Position numbers and translations under genes: made by a program. Below are positions 43,828-57,391 of a stretch of DNA of 64,000 nucleotides, piece after piece. This DNA is from Lactuca virosa. Its lineage: Eukaryota; Streptophyta; Magnoliopsida; Asterales; Asteraceae. The stretch lies in the NCBI GenBank assembly GCA_928212115.1, contig CAKMRJ010000001.1, forward strand, positions 189,458,429-189,522,428, given 5' to 3'. The notes beneath the pieces were generated by a model that made no database searches, was not told the DNA's origin, and was given only the letters and a program-made list of their open reading frames with translations. The first letter of the stretch is position 1. Each line of letters begins with the position of its first letter.

Positions 43828-45450
43828 AAAAGCGAAACAAACTGCATTATTCTTGAAAATGGAATTCTGTATGTTTAATTCGTTTATCTCCAAGATTGAA
43901 CCCAAAAAAGTCAATGTTGCTCTCGATCACTCTGATTGGGTGCAAGAAATGCAAGAAAAAATCAATGATTTTGAACGAAACAGGGTCTGGAGACTGATTC
44001 CCACTCCACCGGATGCATCTGTAGTTGGTCTAAAATGGGTGTTTCGCAACAAATTGGAGAAAGAGGGTAACGTTATCAGAAACAAGGCGAGACTCATTGT
44101 CAAAGGATATTGTCAGGAAGAGGGCATAGACTACGAAGAGACCTTGTCACCTATTGCAAGTTTGAATCTGTTCGCATCTTCTTCGCATATGCAGCACACA
44201 AAAATTTCGAAGTATTCCAGATGGATGTCAAATGTGCATTCTTGAACGGGGAACTGGAAGAGACAGTATATTTGGAGTAAGCACCTGGCTTCATAAATGA
44301 AAAGTATCCCAATCACTATTAGATCTTAGACAAAGCGGTATATGGTCTGAAACAAGCTCCAAGAGCCTGGTATGAAACTCTAACTCGTTTCTTAAAAATG
44401 TCTAAATTTAAACAAGGTTTGGTTGACCCAACCTTCTTTTGTAAAAAAGAGGGTAACCATTTAATTATCGTCCAAATCTACTTTGATGGTATTATCTTCG
44501 GATCAACTAATCCCAGCCTAACAGCTGGATTTCGAAAGCTAATGGAAACGAAGTTTGAGATGAGCTCAATGGGTCCTATTAACTTTTTCCTTGGATTGAA
44601 CATAGGACAGAGCCAGGAAGGTATTTTTATAAATCAGGAGGCATATACAAAAACCTTGCTCGCTAAGTTTGGGATGATAGGAGACTCAAAAGCGAAGGTT
44701 CCAATGGCATTCAGAATGAAACTCACTCCTTCTCTAGATAAACCGACATCAGATATAACACTCTATCGTCAAATGATATGTTCTTTAATGTACCTAAGTG
44801 CAAGTCGACCAGATATCATGTTTTCCGTTTGTTATTGTGCTAGGTTCCAAGCAAATCCTCGTGAACCTCACATGGTTACTGTCAAGAACATATTCCGGTA
44901 TCTAAAACGAACATCATCACTTGGAATATGGTACCCTTCGAAGTCTAGTTTCTTTGTGCAAGCATTCTCAGATGCTGATCTTAGAGGATGTGGGTTGGAT
45001 AGAAAGAGTACAACTGGAGGATGTCAATTTCTTGATGGCAAACTCGTCAGTTGGCAATCCAAAAAGAAAACCTGTGTATTATTGTCCACAGCTGAAGCTG
45101 AGTATACTGTTGCTGCATCGTGCACTTCTCAGGTCATATGGATTCAAAGTCAACTTCGTGACTATGGACTGAACATGAAACGAATCCCACTTTATTGTGA
45201 CTCCGAAAGTGCCATTCGCATCTGTCACAACCCAATGCAGCACTCAAAAACGAATCACATAGCACTGAGGTATCATTTTATCATGGATCATGTAGAGGAT
45301 GGCAACGTTGAAATCTATTTTGTGAGATCCGCTGATCAGTTAGCTGACATATTCATGAAAGCCTTTCCTGAAACAACCTTTAAAAGAATACTCCAAGGCT
45401 TAGGAATGATGGAAGCTGAATCTGTTCTGAAACCACTTTCGCACTCATAA
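43828..45450 (+). pseudogene. copia B reverse transcriptase-RNase H (unit 2)
   Basis: The RT N-terminus is open to about 44245 (LIVKGYCQEEGIDYEETLSP), then has TAA after VYLE near 44279 and TAG near 44321. From 44398 a 350-codon frame covers the rest, with YFDG replacing the YVDD catalytic site, GPINFFLGLNIGQSQEGIF, SASRPDIMFSVCYCARFQ, AFSDADLRG, STAEAEY and CDSESAIR. The unit 1 indels near 3943 and 4269 are absent. Confidence 0.9.
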
Positions 45451-45458
45451 AGTTACCA

Positions 45459-45597
45459 CTGCGAATTGGTGCGAACGTTCGCAGTGATTCGCAGTCTACT
45501 TTGACGCTGCGAATTGGTGCGAACGTTCGCAGTGATTCGCAGTCTACTTTGACGCTACGAATTGGTAAGAACATTCGCAGTGATTCGCAGTCAACTG
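45459..45597 (+). repeat. Three tandem 48-bp repeats with GCGAACGTTCGC palindrome (unit 2)
   Basis: Units start at 45459, 45507 and 45555, exactly 48 bases apart. Units one and two are identical, each with the GCGAACGTTCGC palindrome. Unit 1 of the duplication lost one base in its second repeat. Confidence 0.93.
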
Positions 45598-47042
45598 TTC
45601 ACAAAATTCTAAAATACTAAAAATAATAGATAATTGAGAAGTTCATGAAAGCACACATTCATAGTTACTCTCAGATTACGTGACGGGGCATGTATAAATC
45701 TTTTTACCTATGTACTAGCTAAGAGTCCCTAGAAGCATGCTGCTGCATGTTCTCCTAAGCCTCAACGACTCTATGCTGAAGCCTTAATGAATCAATTCTA
45801 CCAATCGTTTCTTCCCAATCAGGCTGTAAAATTCACATAAGTCATGAGCTACCTTACTCTTTCTCACTTTGGGGCAAGAGTTATCTGCTTGGTCACTTTC
45901 GCATAGCAGAGGTACTTTCGCTTCTCTAGAACCAACTTCACATTTCTCCATCACTTTCGCTTTCATGAACGTAACCATTGAGACTCTCAGTATTTACCAC
46001 TGAGGTTTACGGTTACATAACATCTGTGTTAATGATCTTAGTTTCGTTCTACCACGAACTGAGTGAAACCCAAAATCCAATACACTTTAATGAATTGACG
46101 GTGAACAATTAAACGTTCTAGATTTTCACCAAGGAATTAACGAGCACCACCTTCGTGGTCTGTACCAAGAAATCTCTTTTTCTTTTGCGAGATCTTTATG
46201 AAATGTTCTTGTCCTAAGACATTTCTTCCCAAAAGATCCAGTTTTAATTTTTTTTTTGAGATTTCTAAACTTATCCAAGCCACCAAAATAATTCCAAACC
46301 TACTTGTTATTATGACTTCACCGGTCAGGCAAGTACTTCTTCCAACTTTCGTACTTATATCAAGTTTCGTAATTTGGTTGAAGATGAAACCACCCTCAAA
46401 GCCTATCAAAAGAAGTCTGTCAATGTTTTTTAATAAACAACTGATCGTATTTCAACGGGAAACCACACAGACACTTCTTAGTCTCTCTTGACTTTGAAGG
46501 AAGCAATTCATGCCCGAAATCCACTGTTTCGTGTCTTATTAGACATCACTAATATCCCACAAATTTATTTTTCTTTATTTCTTTATCTTTGTCACACTCT
46601 TGCACGAAGATCCTTGTGATTTTCCAAAGTCTGGTTCGTGGTTTTGATAATACATCTGAGTTTCGTAGGTCTATCAATCACTGCCTGAATGCGAAAGTTC
46701 CAGCTTCGCTGCAAAAGTATTAACATGGCAATGACTGCGAAAGGGAAATTTTCAAACGGCTATCATTAAAGAGATAAGAATTGATTTGGGCGCGTGATGA
46801 TTTGAACGGAAGGCTACTTTTACGCTGCATGACACACGTTTCTGACGTCAACAACTATTAGTCACGCTTTTACAGGCGACTTTTCAGTAACCGATACACT
46901 CTCTCTGCGAATTTCTCTCACCAAACAAATCGTATAAAGGGGTATTGGCGCTTTATCTCCCCTCACCTCTCCCAAATTCTCTCAAAAATATTCCGGCAAT
47001 CAAAGCGATTTACTGTTCATCTTCTCTCTCAAGAAATTAACA
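45598..47042 (+). other. Noncoding interval before third ORF (unit 2)
   Basis: Same as 5434-6872, with minor indels. It includes the TATAAAG site at 46933-46939. No protein-coding frame is supported. Confidence 0.6.
46933..46939 (+). promoter_or_regulatory. TATA-like box upstream of third ORF (unit 2)
   Basis: TATAAAG, 103 bases before the ATG at 47043, same context as in unit 1. Confidence 0.4.
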
Positions 47043-48664
47043 ATGGTCGCTTCATCTTCTGCTCATGATCAATCTGCACAATCCTCTCTTCTTGCCATCA
47101 AGCCTCACTAAAATCTGGTGATTGATCTTGATCCCTGCAAGTATGACACATTCCTTCTGCCGATGGTTGAGTGCCTCAAGTATTCCCCTCTGGTTACTGC
47201 TCTAACGAAAATGGAGGCTGTTCCTATGTCTCTACTGTCTATGGCGTACTCATCTGCAAGTTATGTCAAGGAAGTAAACAAGATTACGTTCGAAATTCAC
47301 AACAGGCACACCTCAATCACAAAATCTCGATTCTGTTTGATTTTAGGGCTTCCTCAAACAACCGACATGATCAATCCTGAGTCGGTTCCCAGCGCAACCC
47401 TATTGGAGATGTTTTACCAAATGGGGTACAAGGAAACCCTAACTGCCGTTTCTAAATTTCGGAAACCTAACCTACCACCACAGTGGAATGGCCTTTTCAC
47501 TCTTTTATTCAAGGCGTTTTCTAAAAGGGTTACTGGAAATGATTGCGCCAGCAAGATGTTTATGGAGACTATTTACGGTGTGTATACAGGCCTTCATATC
47601 GATTTTGGAGCTGTTCTATGGGCTCAAGTGATTCAAAGCACCCTCTCGACCACTCGTCACAGTGAAATCTCCTGTGCACGATTTTGGTGATGCAGGACGC
47701 ATTGGTGGCTACTGTCTCAACCTTCCACACCACCGGAATCATCCTTGCAGATAACTTCAAATTCTCTTTTGTGGCTTCGATTCCAGAGGCAATGTTTCGA
47801 GATGTGCCTGCCTTTAGCAAAATCTTGGAAGGCTACAAAAAAATTCCTGCTTCTGGGTTTCGTCCTATTACTCTAGAAATGCAAGCCATACTTGTTGAAG
47901 CAGACATACCCAAGAAAGGGGGGAAAAAAGGAGGAAAGAAAGGGGAGAAGAAGAAGGGAGCTCAAGAGGGTTCATCGAATCAAGCTCAGACCCCAAAGAA
48001 ATGAAAGGCTCAGGCTGCCGCTCCATCTGCTCCGAAAAGGCGAAAGGTCAAGAAGCAAGCTCGCAAGCCAAGGAGCCCTACCACAAGTGAAAGTGATTTT
48101 GTTCCATCTGATAATTCGTCTGACGTTCACAGTCAAGACGATGATTCACACCATGAAGAATTGCCTCCCCACTCTCCACCACTTGAGGTAACCAACGATG
48201 AATTCTTCCAATCTCCTCCTCATACACCTAAAACCACCACTACTCCAATCACAATTGCACCATGTCCTCCACCAGTGTCCACTCAGCCTCAGGGCAGTAT
48301 TCCCTTGGATACTCCCTTATTTACCGATTCAACCCACACAAAAACTTCCCAAACCAGTGAACCTCCACTCACTGTCAACGCATCTGATGCCGGGGCAGGG
48401 GCTTCAGGTTTCGCAACAGGTCACACTACCCCTCCTATCTCTCCTCTCAGACAAAGCGATCCTGAAACATTTTTTGGTGACGATGTCTTCAATTTTGAGA
48501 GTTTCGATTATAGTCCCTTCACAGTTCAACAAGATAGCGATGATGATGCCCCTGTCACTCAGAAGCATCTCAAAGCTCTTAATGAGAAGCTGGACTCTCT
48601 CATTGCTTCCTATGCTTCCTCCTCAAGTTCTACATACTCAGAAGTAGTTGTTGATGGGTTTTGA
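47043..48664 (+). pseudogene. copia B third ORF (env-position), less damaged copy (unit 2)
   Basis: ATG at 47043, TAA at 47109-47111, open 47118-47690, frame change near 47685. Then one frame runs from 47684 to 48664 with a single TGA at 48002-48004. The second half has a Lys/Gly-rich basic patch (KKGGKKGGKKGEKKKG), RRKVKKQARKPRSPT, a Pro/Ser/Thr-rich region and the C-terminal segment HLKALNEKLDSLIASYASSS, which could form a short helix. The final TGA comes from the inserted copia C LTR. No membrane span is visible. Confidence 0.75.
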
Positions 48665-49352
48665 GCATTCTAACACTCCTAAGTGTACATGCAACCCTAG
48701 AAAACCTTGGATCTATGTTTGTCTAAAATACATGCAAAATACTTTTCCAAGGTTCATAAACCTATCTAGCATACATGGGGAACTTTAAACATAAAAGATG
48801 GCTAGAATTACATACCTTGTAGTTGTTTTGATTCCTTGAAAACCTTGAGAGCCTAGCACCCCAAGTGTGATGCCTCAAATGTTTCACACAACACCAAATG
48901 CTTTGGAATGACTTTGAGAGAATGTAGAACACTTCTAAAATCGGCCTAGCCCTCTTTCAACTACTTGTGTAGCCGATTTTGGTAGACAACATGTTCTTTA
49001 TATAGTGTGTTACATTTAGGGTTACACCATGTAAACCCTAATGAAACATGGCTCTTCATTTCCATGACCCATGGGTTTGTAACTCCCATGGAGCATCCTA
49101 TGGACCTTAGTCCAACTTGATAACCCATGGTGCCTTTTGACCACTTAATTAATTCTAGATTGATTCTAGATCAATACTAATTAAATAATACTATTAATAT
49201 ATTAGAACTTATAATTTATTAATAAACCACAAGTGTTATTTCTCTCATTTAGTCTACCCAAATGCATGATGCCATGCAACCCAAATGGACCATGCCGGGT
49301 CGGGTCAAGTACATACCAGAAATAGTTATGGACTTAGACACCTTATCCAACA
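48662..49352 (-). repeat. copia C 3' LTR (unit 2), 691 bp
   Basis: Same termini as 8492-9180, with two more bases through runs such as CGATTTTGG and AAACCCTAA. Minus-strand TATATAAAG is retained. Confidence 0.85.
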
Positions 49353-50192
49353 GTTTCCCACTTGGATAAGTCTAATAACTATAACTGCAAGTATGACTTC
49401 AGGAACCAATCAGCAATCGTAGCTCTTTTCAAGGTCTCTCGGAACTGAGAAGATGATGATACGCCATTTAATATAAGTGGTCATATAATCCTCTATTCTA
49501 GATATCAGCCGGACAAATACATGGAACAATGTCTTACTTATTGTCCAACAGTTTGTTTCCCGATTTCCGATTTGTTTGACATAGAACTTAATTGAACACA
49601 TCAACTTAGTTCTGACCGGGCCCGGTACATAGGCCAAAACCAAATCATCGAGAGGCCCAAATATCGCTTCTAATCCAAGAAGGAACAGATAAACTTCGAC
49701 TCATATGCTTGTTCTACTACTTGTTGAATCACACACAACAATATGTTTTATAACATCGAGTTACGAATGTATTTTCGTACGATCAATGCATAACCAACTC
49801 ATAGGCAACAGGACATATCTCTAGGTTTGAAGACTTATATGATATTACCGTCTCGCGATCACTCGAGATAAATTTCATGAAGTGATACCAGTGAGCGTGG
49901 GTTGAATCCAATACTCAGAACTTATGAGCACTCATGAGTGTTGAGGCCATGTCCAACATCTTAGACCTCTACAACCAACTCATGATAGTCTTAATTCATA
50001 TCTACTTCCAACATATGACCGACTGTGGATAATTTGAATAATATGTAAAACACAACATAGATATTCTGGAAGTCAAAACATGCAAAAGAAATAATAGTAA
50101 ACGATTGACAAGAGATAGCAACACTTTACTCATAAATAACAGCTTTTATTTATCATCAAATGTCAATTACATTTTACAAATTTCAAGATTAT
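49353..50192 (-). other. copia C 3' noncoding region (unit 2)
   Basis: Counterpart of 9181-10018, with the polypurine tract adjacent to the LTR. No gene seen. Confidence 0.6.
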
Positions 50193-52003
50193 CTAACTAC
50201 TAAAACTAATATCATCCTTCAGCCCTATGCTCCTTGCATGCTGGAGATGCTTAACCCTGCCCAGTCCCTTTGTGAGGGGATTTGCCGAGTTCTCATCTGA
50301 TGATACCCTCTTTGCCACGAGGAGTCCTTCTTTTATACGATGTCTGATGAAATGGTATTTTCTATCAATGTGTCTGGATCTCCCGTGATCCCTTGGTTCC
50401 TTTGCTAAGGCAACTGCACTTTCACTATCACAGAAGATTTCCATAGGCTCCTTTATAGCTGGTACAACTCCAAGATCTCCAATGAAGTTCTTCAGCCATA
50501 TTGCCTCCTTTGCTGCCTCGCTTGCCGCTATATACTCTGATTCGCAAGTTGAATCAGCCACTGTCTCCTGCTTGGAACTTTTCCAAGTAATTGCTCCTCT
50601 GTTTTAGGTAAAGACCCAGCCCGACTGAGAGCGGAAATTACCCTATCAGTCTGGAAGCTAGCATCACTATACCCTACAACTCTCAAGTCATCACTCCCAC
50701 CGAGGATATTCTTTACCCCAGTCCAGTGAGCCTTACCAGGGTTCCCCTGATATCTGCTGACCATGCTCAATGCAAAGGCCACATCAGGATGAGTACAAGT
50801 CATATCATACATGATCGAGCCTACAACAGAAGCATAAGGTACTCGACTTATTTCTGCTATCTCAGCCTCGATACTCGGGCTCTGAGTCTTACTCAATCTA
50901 GCATTACTCTGGATGGGTAACTCTCCTTTCTTGGAGTCTTGCATGCTGAACCTCTTCAGCACCTTATCCAAGTAGGTACTCTGACTAAGTCCAATTAGTC
51001 TTTTACTCCGGTCTCTCAGAATCCTTATCCCTAGAATATAGGCAGCTTCTCCTAGGTCTTTCATAGCGAAACACTTCCCGAGGCAGGTCTTCACTTCCTG
51101 CAAGGTCAGGATTTCATTTCCTATGAGTAGTATGTCATCTACATACAATACCAAAAAGCTAACTATACTCCCACTAGCCTTGACATATACACAAGATTCA
51201 TCTTCACTCCTCGAAAAGCCAAACTCTTTGACTTTCTCATCAAAGCAAGGATTCCATCTGCGAGATGCTTGATTTAATCCAGAAATAGATTTCTCAAGCT
51301 TACACACTCTATTAGGGTATTCTGTACTGACAAAACCCTCTGGCTGACACATGTAAACATCCTCAGCCAACTTTCCATTAAGGAAAGTGGTTTTGACATC
51401 CATTTGCCATATTTCATAGTCATGAAATGCAACAATGGCTAACAATACCCTAATAGACTTAATCTTGGCTACTGGTGAAAAGGTCTCATCATAATCAACT
51501 CCTGGAGTTTGAGAAAAGCCCTTTGCCACCAGTCGTGCCTTATATGTGTGTACATTACCATCCATGTCGGTCTTCTTCTTGAAGATCCACTTGCACCCAA
51601 CTATCTTGCTACCTGGTACATTGTCAACCAAGTTCCAAACTTGATTGTCATACATGGACTGTATCTCGCTGTCCATTGCCTCTTTCCATTTAGCAGACTC
51701 GGGGCCTGCCATGGATTCTGCATAGTTGTTAGGTTCATCCAGACTTACCAGTGTCTCATAACTGATAAGTGTCTCACCTTCCGCAATAATATGGAAACCA
51801 TAGTAATGCTCAGGTGCATTCCTAACTCTCGTGGAACTCCTCAGAGGTACAGACTCGTCAATTGGATCAACAGGAGTTTCCTTCTCAAGTTGATTTCTAG
51901 GGTTTGAGGTTCCTTCACCACTTGACTCTTGAATTTCTTCAAGGTCAATTTGCCTCCCACTGTTTCCTTGGCTTATGAACTCTCTCTCTCGAAAGACATC
52001 CCG
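50193..52003 (-). pseudogene. copia C reverse transcriptase-RNase H (unit 2)
   Basis: RT and its upstream linker are open in one frame (50528-52165), which starts inside the neighbouring LARD-like LTR. Linker residues VPLRSSTRVRNAPEHYYGFH precede RT. The catalytic YVDD is intact. The RNase H frame (50193-50561) reaches its natural end (ANPLTKGLGRVKHLQHARS), unlike unit 1. A frameshift and TAA between RT and the end of RNase H (near 50610) and the small deletion at NILGGSDD remain. Integrase and gag are missing. Confidence 0.9.
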
Positions 52004-54313
52004 TGACATCCCCATTTTCATGGCCAGAAAAGACCGATTTTGTTTATGCTTTATAAAAATCAGAGTACCTCTTTTAATAAAAATGTTGCGGAATTTGTTA
52101 CCAGAAAAACATGATAAATACGTTATCAAATCATTTCCGAAGAAATGTATTTCATTTATTTTCAAAACATTGGGATGTCATCGTCAATACAGAAACATAA
52201 GCATAAACATAACTTACATTCATTTACACTAGTGATCTACATCTCTTTTAAATCTCTCAGTTTAAAGTAGCTTCATATCGACACCTGTGATACAAATAAG
52301 CTTGAGTGGGTCAGGTTGGGAAACCTGGTGAGTACATAGGGTTTTCAACCCACAATAATATAATTATTATGTTTAAACAATCAAACAATCAACCCAATTA
52401 CCCATCCCCATTTTCTTCATTTAATATTCCCTAAAGAATTATCTTAAGGGTCATCTCCGATGTCGTATTTACCTCTCATCTCTTTACATCACATTTCCTT
52501 ATATGTTCGTTCCTAAGGCATGAATACGTAGTTACAACATCGCCTGAACTCATAATTCGTAGTAAGGGTTAGAGTATCATCACATGAATACGCGGTCACA
52601 ACATCGCTTGAACTCGTAATTCATCACCTACAGGTTATAAGTCTGCTGGTGTTTCTACGGGGTTGTCTAGAATAGTCTGTGGTCGCCATCTATACTCTGG
52701 TAGATGACTACATCTCCACATTGACGGTCAAGGTTATGGTACATCCTACGTCAGTGATTCATCATCACCTAATTATCATCACCTTCTTATCTTCACCTAT
52801 CTCTCATCATTTTATTTCATCACACATACCAACTATTACATCTACCCATGTTATTCCCAACACATTTTGTAGATATAAAATACATATACAGTTTAAATCA
52901 TTTAAAACATGTATAAAATCGTTTATCCAGCATAGACAGCAAGTACTCAGATAATATGCACACATAGCACGTAACATATGTTAAAACTTCATATCTATGT
53001 GTAAGATGAAAGTAACTATGCACTCACTTGAAAAGGTGGTGAATCCGAACTCAGACAGCGCTTCGCTTCTTAAAAATAATTTCCTTCGACGAAACCTAGT
53101 ATTATTACCACTAGAGTTTAGTCTATTATTCGCCGAGACTAATTAATAGTCTAGCTATTATTACTTATTATATAAGCGTTAAACAATACTTATATAACCC
53201 ATAATAATAGCCCAAGTACTTATTATAAGTTCCTAATAACGCTATTATAATTAAATAAACGATATATTAAAAATAGCGTAGGCGTAGCTCACTTACAGCG
53301 GGTTTTATAGAAAACCGGGCTTTGCTTGGAGCAGCGTTCCCGAGCCGAAAAGCTCTTCTTCTCGGAGCCATCGATCACTCCGGGGCTTCCGCCTCGTGCT
53401 AGGGAGGTTCCCTAGGCTTTTCGGGGGGTTTCGGGGCTAGAGAGAGGTTCTAGAGAGAGAGAGTAAAGAGAAGAAAGAATGGGAAATGTGTGAAGAAAAT
53501 GAGGGTGGGAGAGGTTCTATTTATAGGGTGAAAAATAGCTGAACTTGGTGCCACATGTCACCATCTACTGGCAAGACTTGGGGAGAAAGCAATGGCCAAG
53601 ATTGTGTCACATCACCCATTTTCGCACAACACACTTCCGACTTCTAAAATCCGTAACTTTCACATACGACCTCCGTTTTTGACGTTCTTTATATCCACTC
53701 GTAGGTAAAAATAAGATCTACAACTTTCATTTTGACTCCGTCGGCTAATTCTCGACCGATCTTAAATTTAACAGTACGAGGAGATTATACTGTTAAATGT
53801 CCGCGTAAAATTCATAACTTCTACATACGACTCCATTTTCGTCTGTCTTTTTACCGTTGAGTTCCTATTAATGAGATCTTCAATTCTCGTTTAGGTCGCG
53901 TAGGCCAAAAACCGCTCGATCTAAAATTCGAGTTTCGGGTCGTGCACTATTATGCCAAATCTTAGAAAATTCGTAATGTCCTCATACGAAGTCAGATTTG
54001 GGCGTACTTTTTTTGTATGTTCTCGGTTTAACGTTTTCTATGACTTTTGTTTAGATCGCTAAGGCTAAAAGTCGCTCTATCGTAAATTCACTATTTACGT
54101 CTCCCGGTGCCGTGCCAGTTCTGCCGTAAAACTTCGACGGGTCATAACTTCTTCGTTATAACTCGGATTTCGGCGTTCTTTATATGTATGGAAACCTTGA
54201 GACGTATTCTACAACTTGGTTAAGATTATTTATTCCAAATAATCTTTTGTCAAAAAGTCGTTTTCGACCCCTATTATCTCTAAATTGACTTGCCCGGGCC
54301 TACGGGCGTTACA
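52004..54313 (-). repeat. LARD-like LTR (unit 2), 2.31 kb
   Basis: Counterpart of 11828-14130 with the same ends, TATA box and 160-bp array. Differences are a few substitutions and one-base indels. Confidence 0.85.
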
Positions 54314-55945
54314 ATTATCTCCCGCTTAGGATGATTACGTCCCGAAATCATCAACGAAACAGGGCTCACATGATGACTCCATACGTTATCTCTTCATCCT
54401 AAGTCATAACTTTGATGTTTCTTCGAACGAGTATCTAACTCTTAGACTCCTTGACTACAGGCGGTGCTCGATCTTTCATCCGCTCTCTATCTTATGTTAG
54501 ACTTCCAATCATGATCTTCATGTCACGATCTCAATCTTTATTGGAGACTCCTTATTTAACAAAATTGAGATAAGTTTCTTCCTTCGATTATCATAATAGA
54601 CCGATAGGTCATGTTCTAATGACCTCTCATCGTATGTTGCAATGCTTAGACTCAGGTCTTTTAGAGTCAAATTCCGGAACAGACTATACCTTCCTTCATT
54701 TTCTTATGACATCTTAAAAGGCAGCATTTCTAGGTACAAGCAACTGTCGTGATACCTGTACTGGTCGCTTTGATTATCTTTCATTTCAATCTTCCGGCTT
54801 AAGTCAGATGCTACATCGAACTTGGTTCTCTGAACCTCATAACATACTCATCATAGTCGGACTCGATTTGATATGAACACTAGGCTCGGAATAACAATCA
54901 TCTTCTTAGTCATTACCGAAACAATGGTAATGACATACCTGAACAAAACAAAATCAACTACTAGCTTCTCGGTAACCTTGTGACTTTCCCTGATCCAAGC
55001 GTGAGTCCTGTGCTTCCGGTAGTATATGCATCTACTACCTTTCACACCTACTCATACTTGTCCCAAGTATTGTCTCGCAGTCCCCAAGTCCTAAAATCAA
55101 AAAAACAATTTAACACATACGAGTGTGTCCAAATAATCATAAAAATTTCCCTAGACTCTACTAGGACTTCTTCCATGCGTATCTTCAATCATCAATTCTG
55201 CTTCAACTCGGTTGGTATTGGAAATTCCAGACCATGGGATAACTTTATGGATTATACCAAAATTCTTTCTTTCTGCCAATCGAAAGCGTACTTCTCCCGT
55301 ACTAGACGTATTATTTATTAGACGCGTTCTAAAGGCAAGATACCTCTCTTCCGATATCTTCTGATAGGTATCATTCACTATCGTAAGCCTTATCATTTCC
55401 TCTATTTTATCAGTCTATCATGGTTCGCATCACTTCCTGAACTTCTGCCATTGTGACAGGTGCGGGTGCGGGCGCAACGACCGATGCATGACCCATCACA
55501 TTCTTTGGCTCAGGTTGTCATCTTCCTCGGATATTTCCTAGTCTGTCTTCACCATGACGTTTTGTACACCAAAGCAGACATTTGGTGTACCGAGGCAAGA
55601 ATTTAAGAGAGGAATGTTTTATTTACGATAGACGTATAAATCTCCCTATTACTCCGAAAAGTTACATGCCAGTTCTAATACCGTATTTAAACGTTTAGAA
55701 ATTTGAACACATAAAGTTTCCAGATCCGGTCGGCAACAGACCATAGATCCGATCATATAATGCATATCATAAATCATTTAGCACATAAAAGCATGTTAGG
55801 TATTTTTCCCTAAATAAGCTAGTGCTTGTGTCTATTCAGGTGTACTACCTAAAATATATTAGACACACTCCTCATAATCATCGCTTAGCATTCTAAGTTT
55901 AAGTCTAGAAATAAATCCATATTCCTAGTTCGCTTAAACTAATGC
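54314..55945 (-). other. Internal region of LARD-like element (unit 2)
   Basis: Counterpart of 14131-15755, with the same gag N-terminal remnant (about 55410-55510) and 81-codon frame (55151-55396). The primer binding site GCTCTGATACCA (plus strand) is at about 55944-55955. Confidence 0.65.
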
Positions 55946-55957
55946 TCTGATACCAAC

Positions 55958-57391
55958 TGTGACATCCCCATTTTCACGGCCAGAAAAGACCGATTTTGTT
56001 TATGCTTTATAAAAATCAGAGTACCTCTTTTAATAAAAATGTTGCGGAATTTGTTCCCAGAAAAACATGATAAATACGTTATCAAATCATTTCCGAAGAA
56101 ATGTATTTCATTCATTTTCAAAACATTGGGATGTCATCGTCAATACAGAAACATAAGCATAAACATAACTTACATTCATTTACACTAGTGATCTACATCT
56201 CTTTTAAATCTCTCAGTTTAAAGTAGCTTCATATCGACACCTGTGATACAAATAAGCTTGAGTGGGTCGGGTTGGGAAACCTAGTGAGTACATAGGGTTT
56301 TCAACCCACAATAATATAATTATTATGTTTAAACAATCAAACAATCAACCCAATTACCCATCCCCATTTTCTTCATTTAATATTCCCTAAAGAATTATCT
56401 TAAGGGTCATCTCCGATGTCGTATTTACCTCTCATCTCTTTACATCACATTTCCTTATATGTTCGTTCCTAAGGCATGAATACGTAGTTACAGCATCGCC
56501 TGAACTCGTAATTCGTAGTAAGGGTTAGAGTATAAGCACATGAATACGCGGTCAGAACATCGCCTGAACTCGTAATTCATCACCTACAGGTTATAAGTCT
56601 GCTAGTGTTTCCACGGGGTTGTCTAGAATAGTCCGTGGTCGCCATCTATACTCTGGTAGATGACTACATCTCCACATTGACGGTCAAGGTTATGGTATCT
56701 TACATCCTAATCACTGATTCATCATCACCTAATTATCATCACCGTCCTATCTTCACCTATCTCTCATCATTTTATTTCATCACACATACCAACTATTACA
56801 TCTACCCATGTTATTCCCAACACATTTTGTAGATATAAAATACATATACAGTTTAAATCATTTAAAACATGTATAAAATCGTTTATCCAGCATAGACAGC
56901 AAGTACTCACATAATATTCACACATAGCACGTAACGTATGTTAAAAACTTCATATCTATGTGTAAGATGAAAGTAACTATGCACTCACTTGAAAAGGTGG
57001 TGAATCCGAACTCAGACAGCGCATCGCTTCTTAAAAATAATTTCTTTCGACGAAACCTAGTATTATTAACCACTAGAGTTTAGTCTATTATTCGCCGAGA
57101 CTAATTAATAGTCTAGCTATTATTACTTATTATATAAGCATTAAACAATACTTATATAACCCATAATAATAGCCCAAGTACTTATTATAAGTTCCTAATA
57201 ACGCTATTATAATTAAATAAACGATATATTAAAAATAGCGTAGGCGTAGCTCACTTACAGCGGGTTTTATAGAAAACCGGGCTTTGCTTGGAGCAGCGAT
57301 TCCCGAGCCGAAAAGCTCTTCTTCTCGGAGCCATCGATCACTCCGGGGCTTCCGCCTCGTGCTAGGGAGGTTCCCTAGGCTTTTCGGGCGG
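55958..57391 (-). repeat. Truncated 5' LTR of LARD-like element (unit 2)
   Basis: Counterpart of 15770-17206. The junction to gypsy sequence is altered here (TTTTCGGGCGGGGTCCCCGG), with a net loss of several bases compared with unit 1. Confidence 0.82.
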
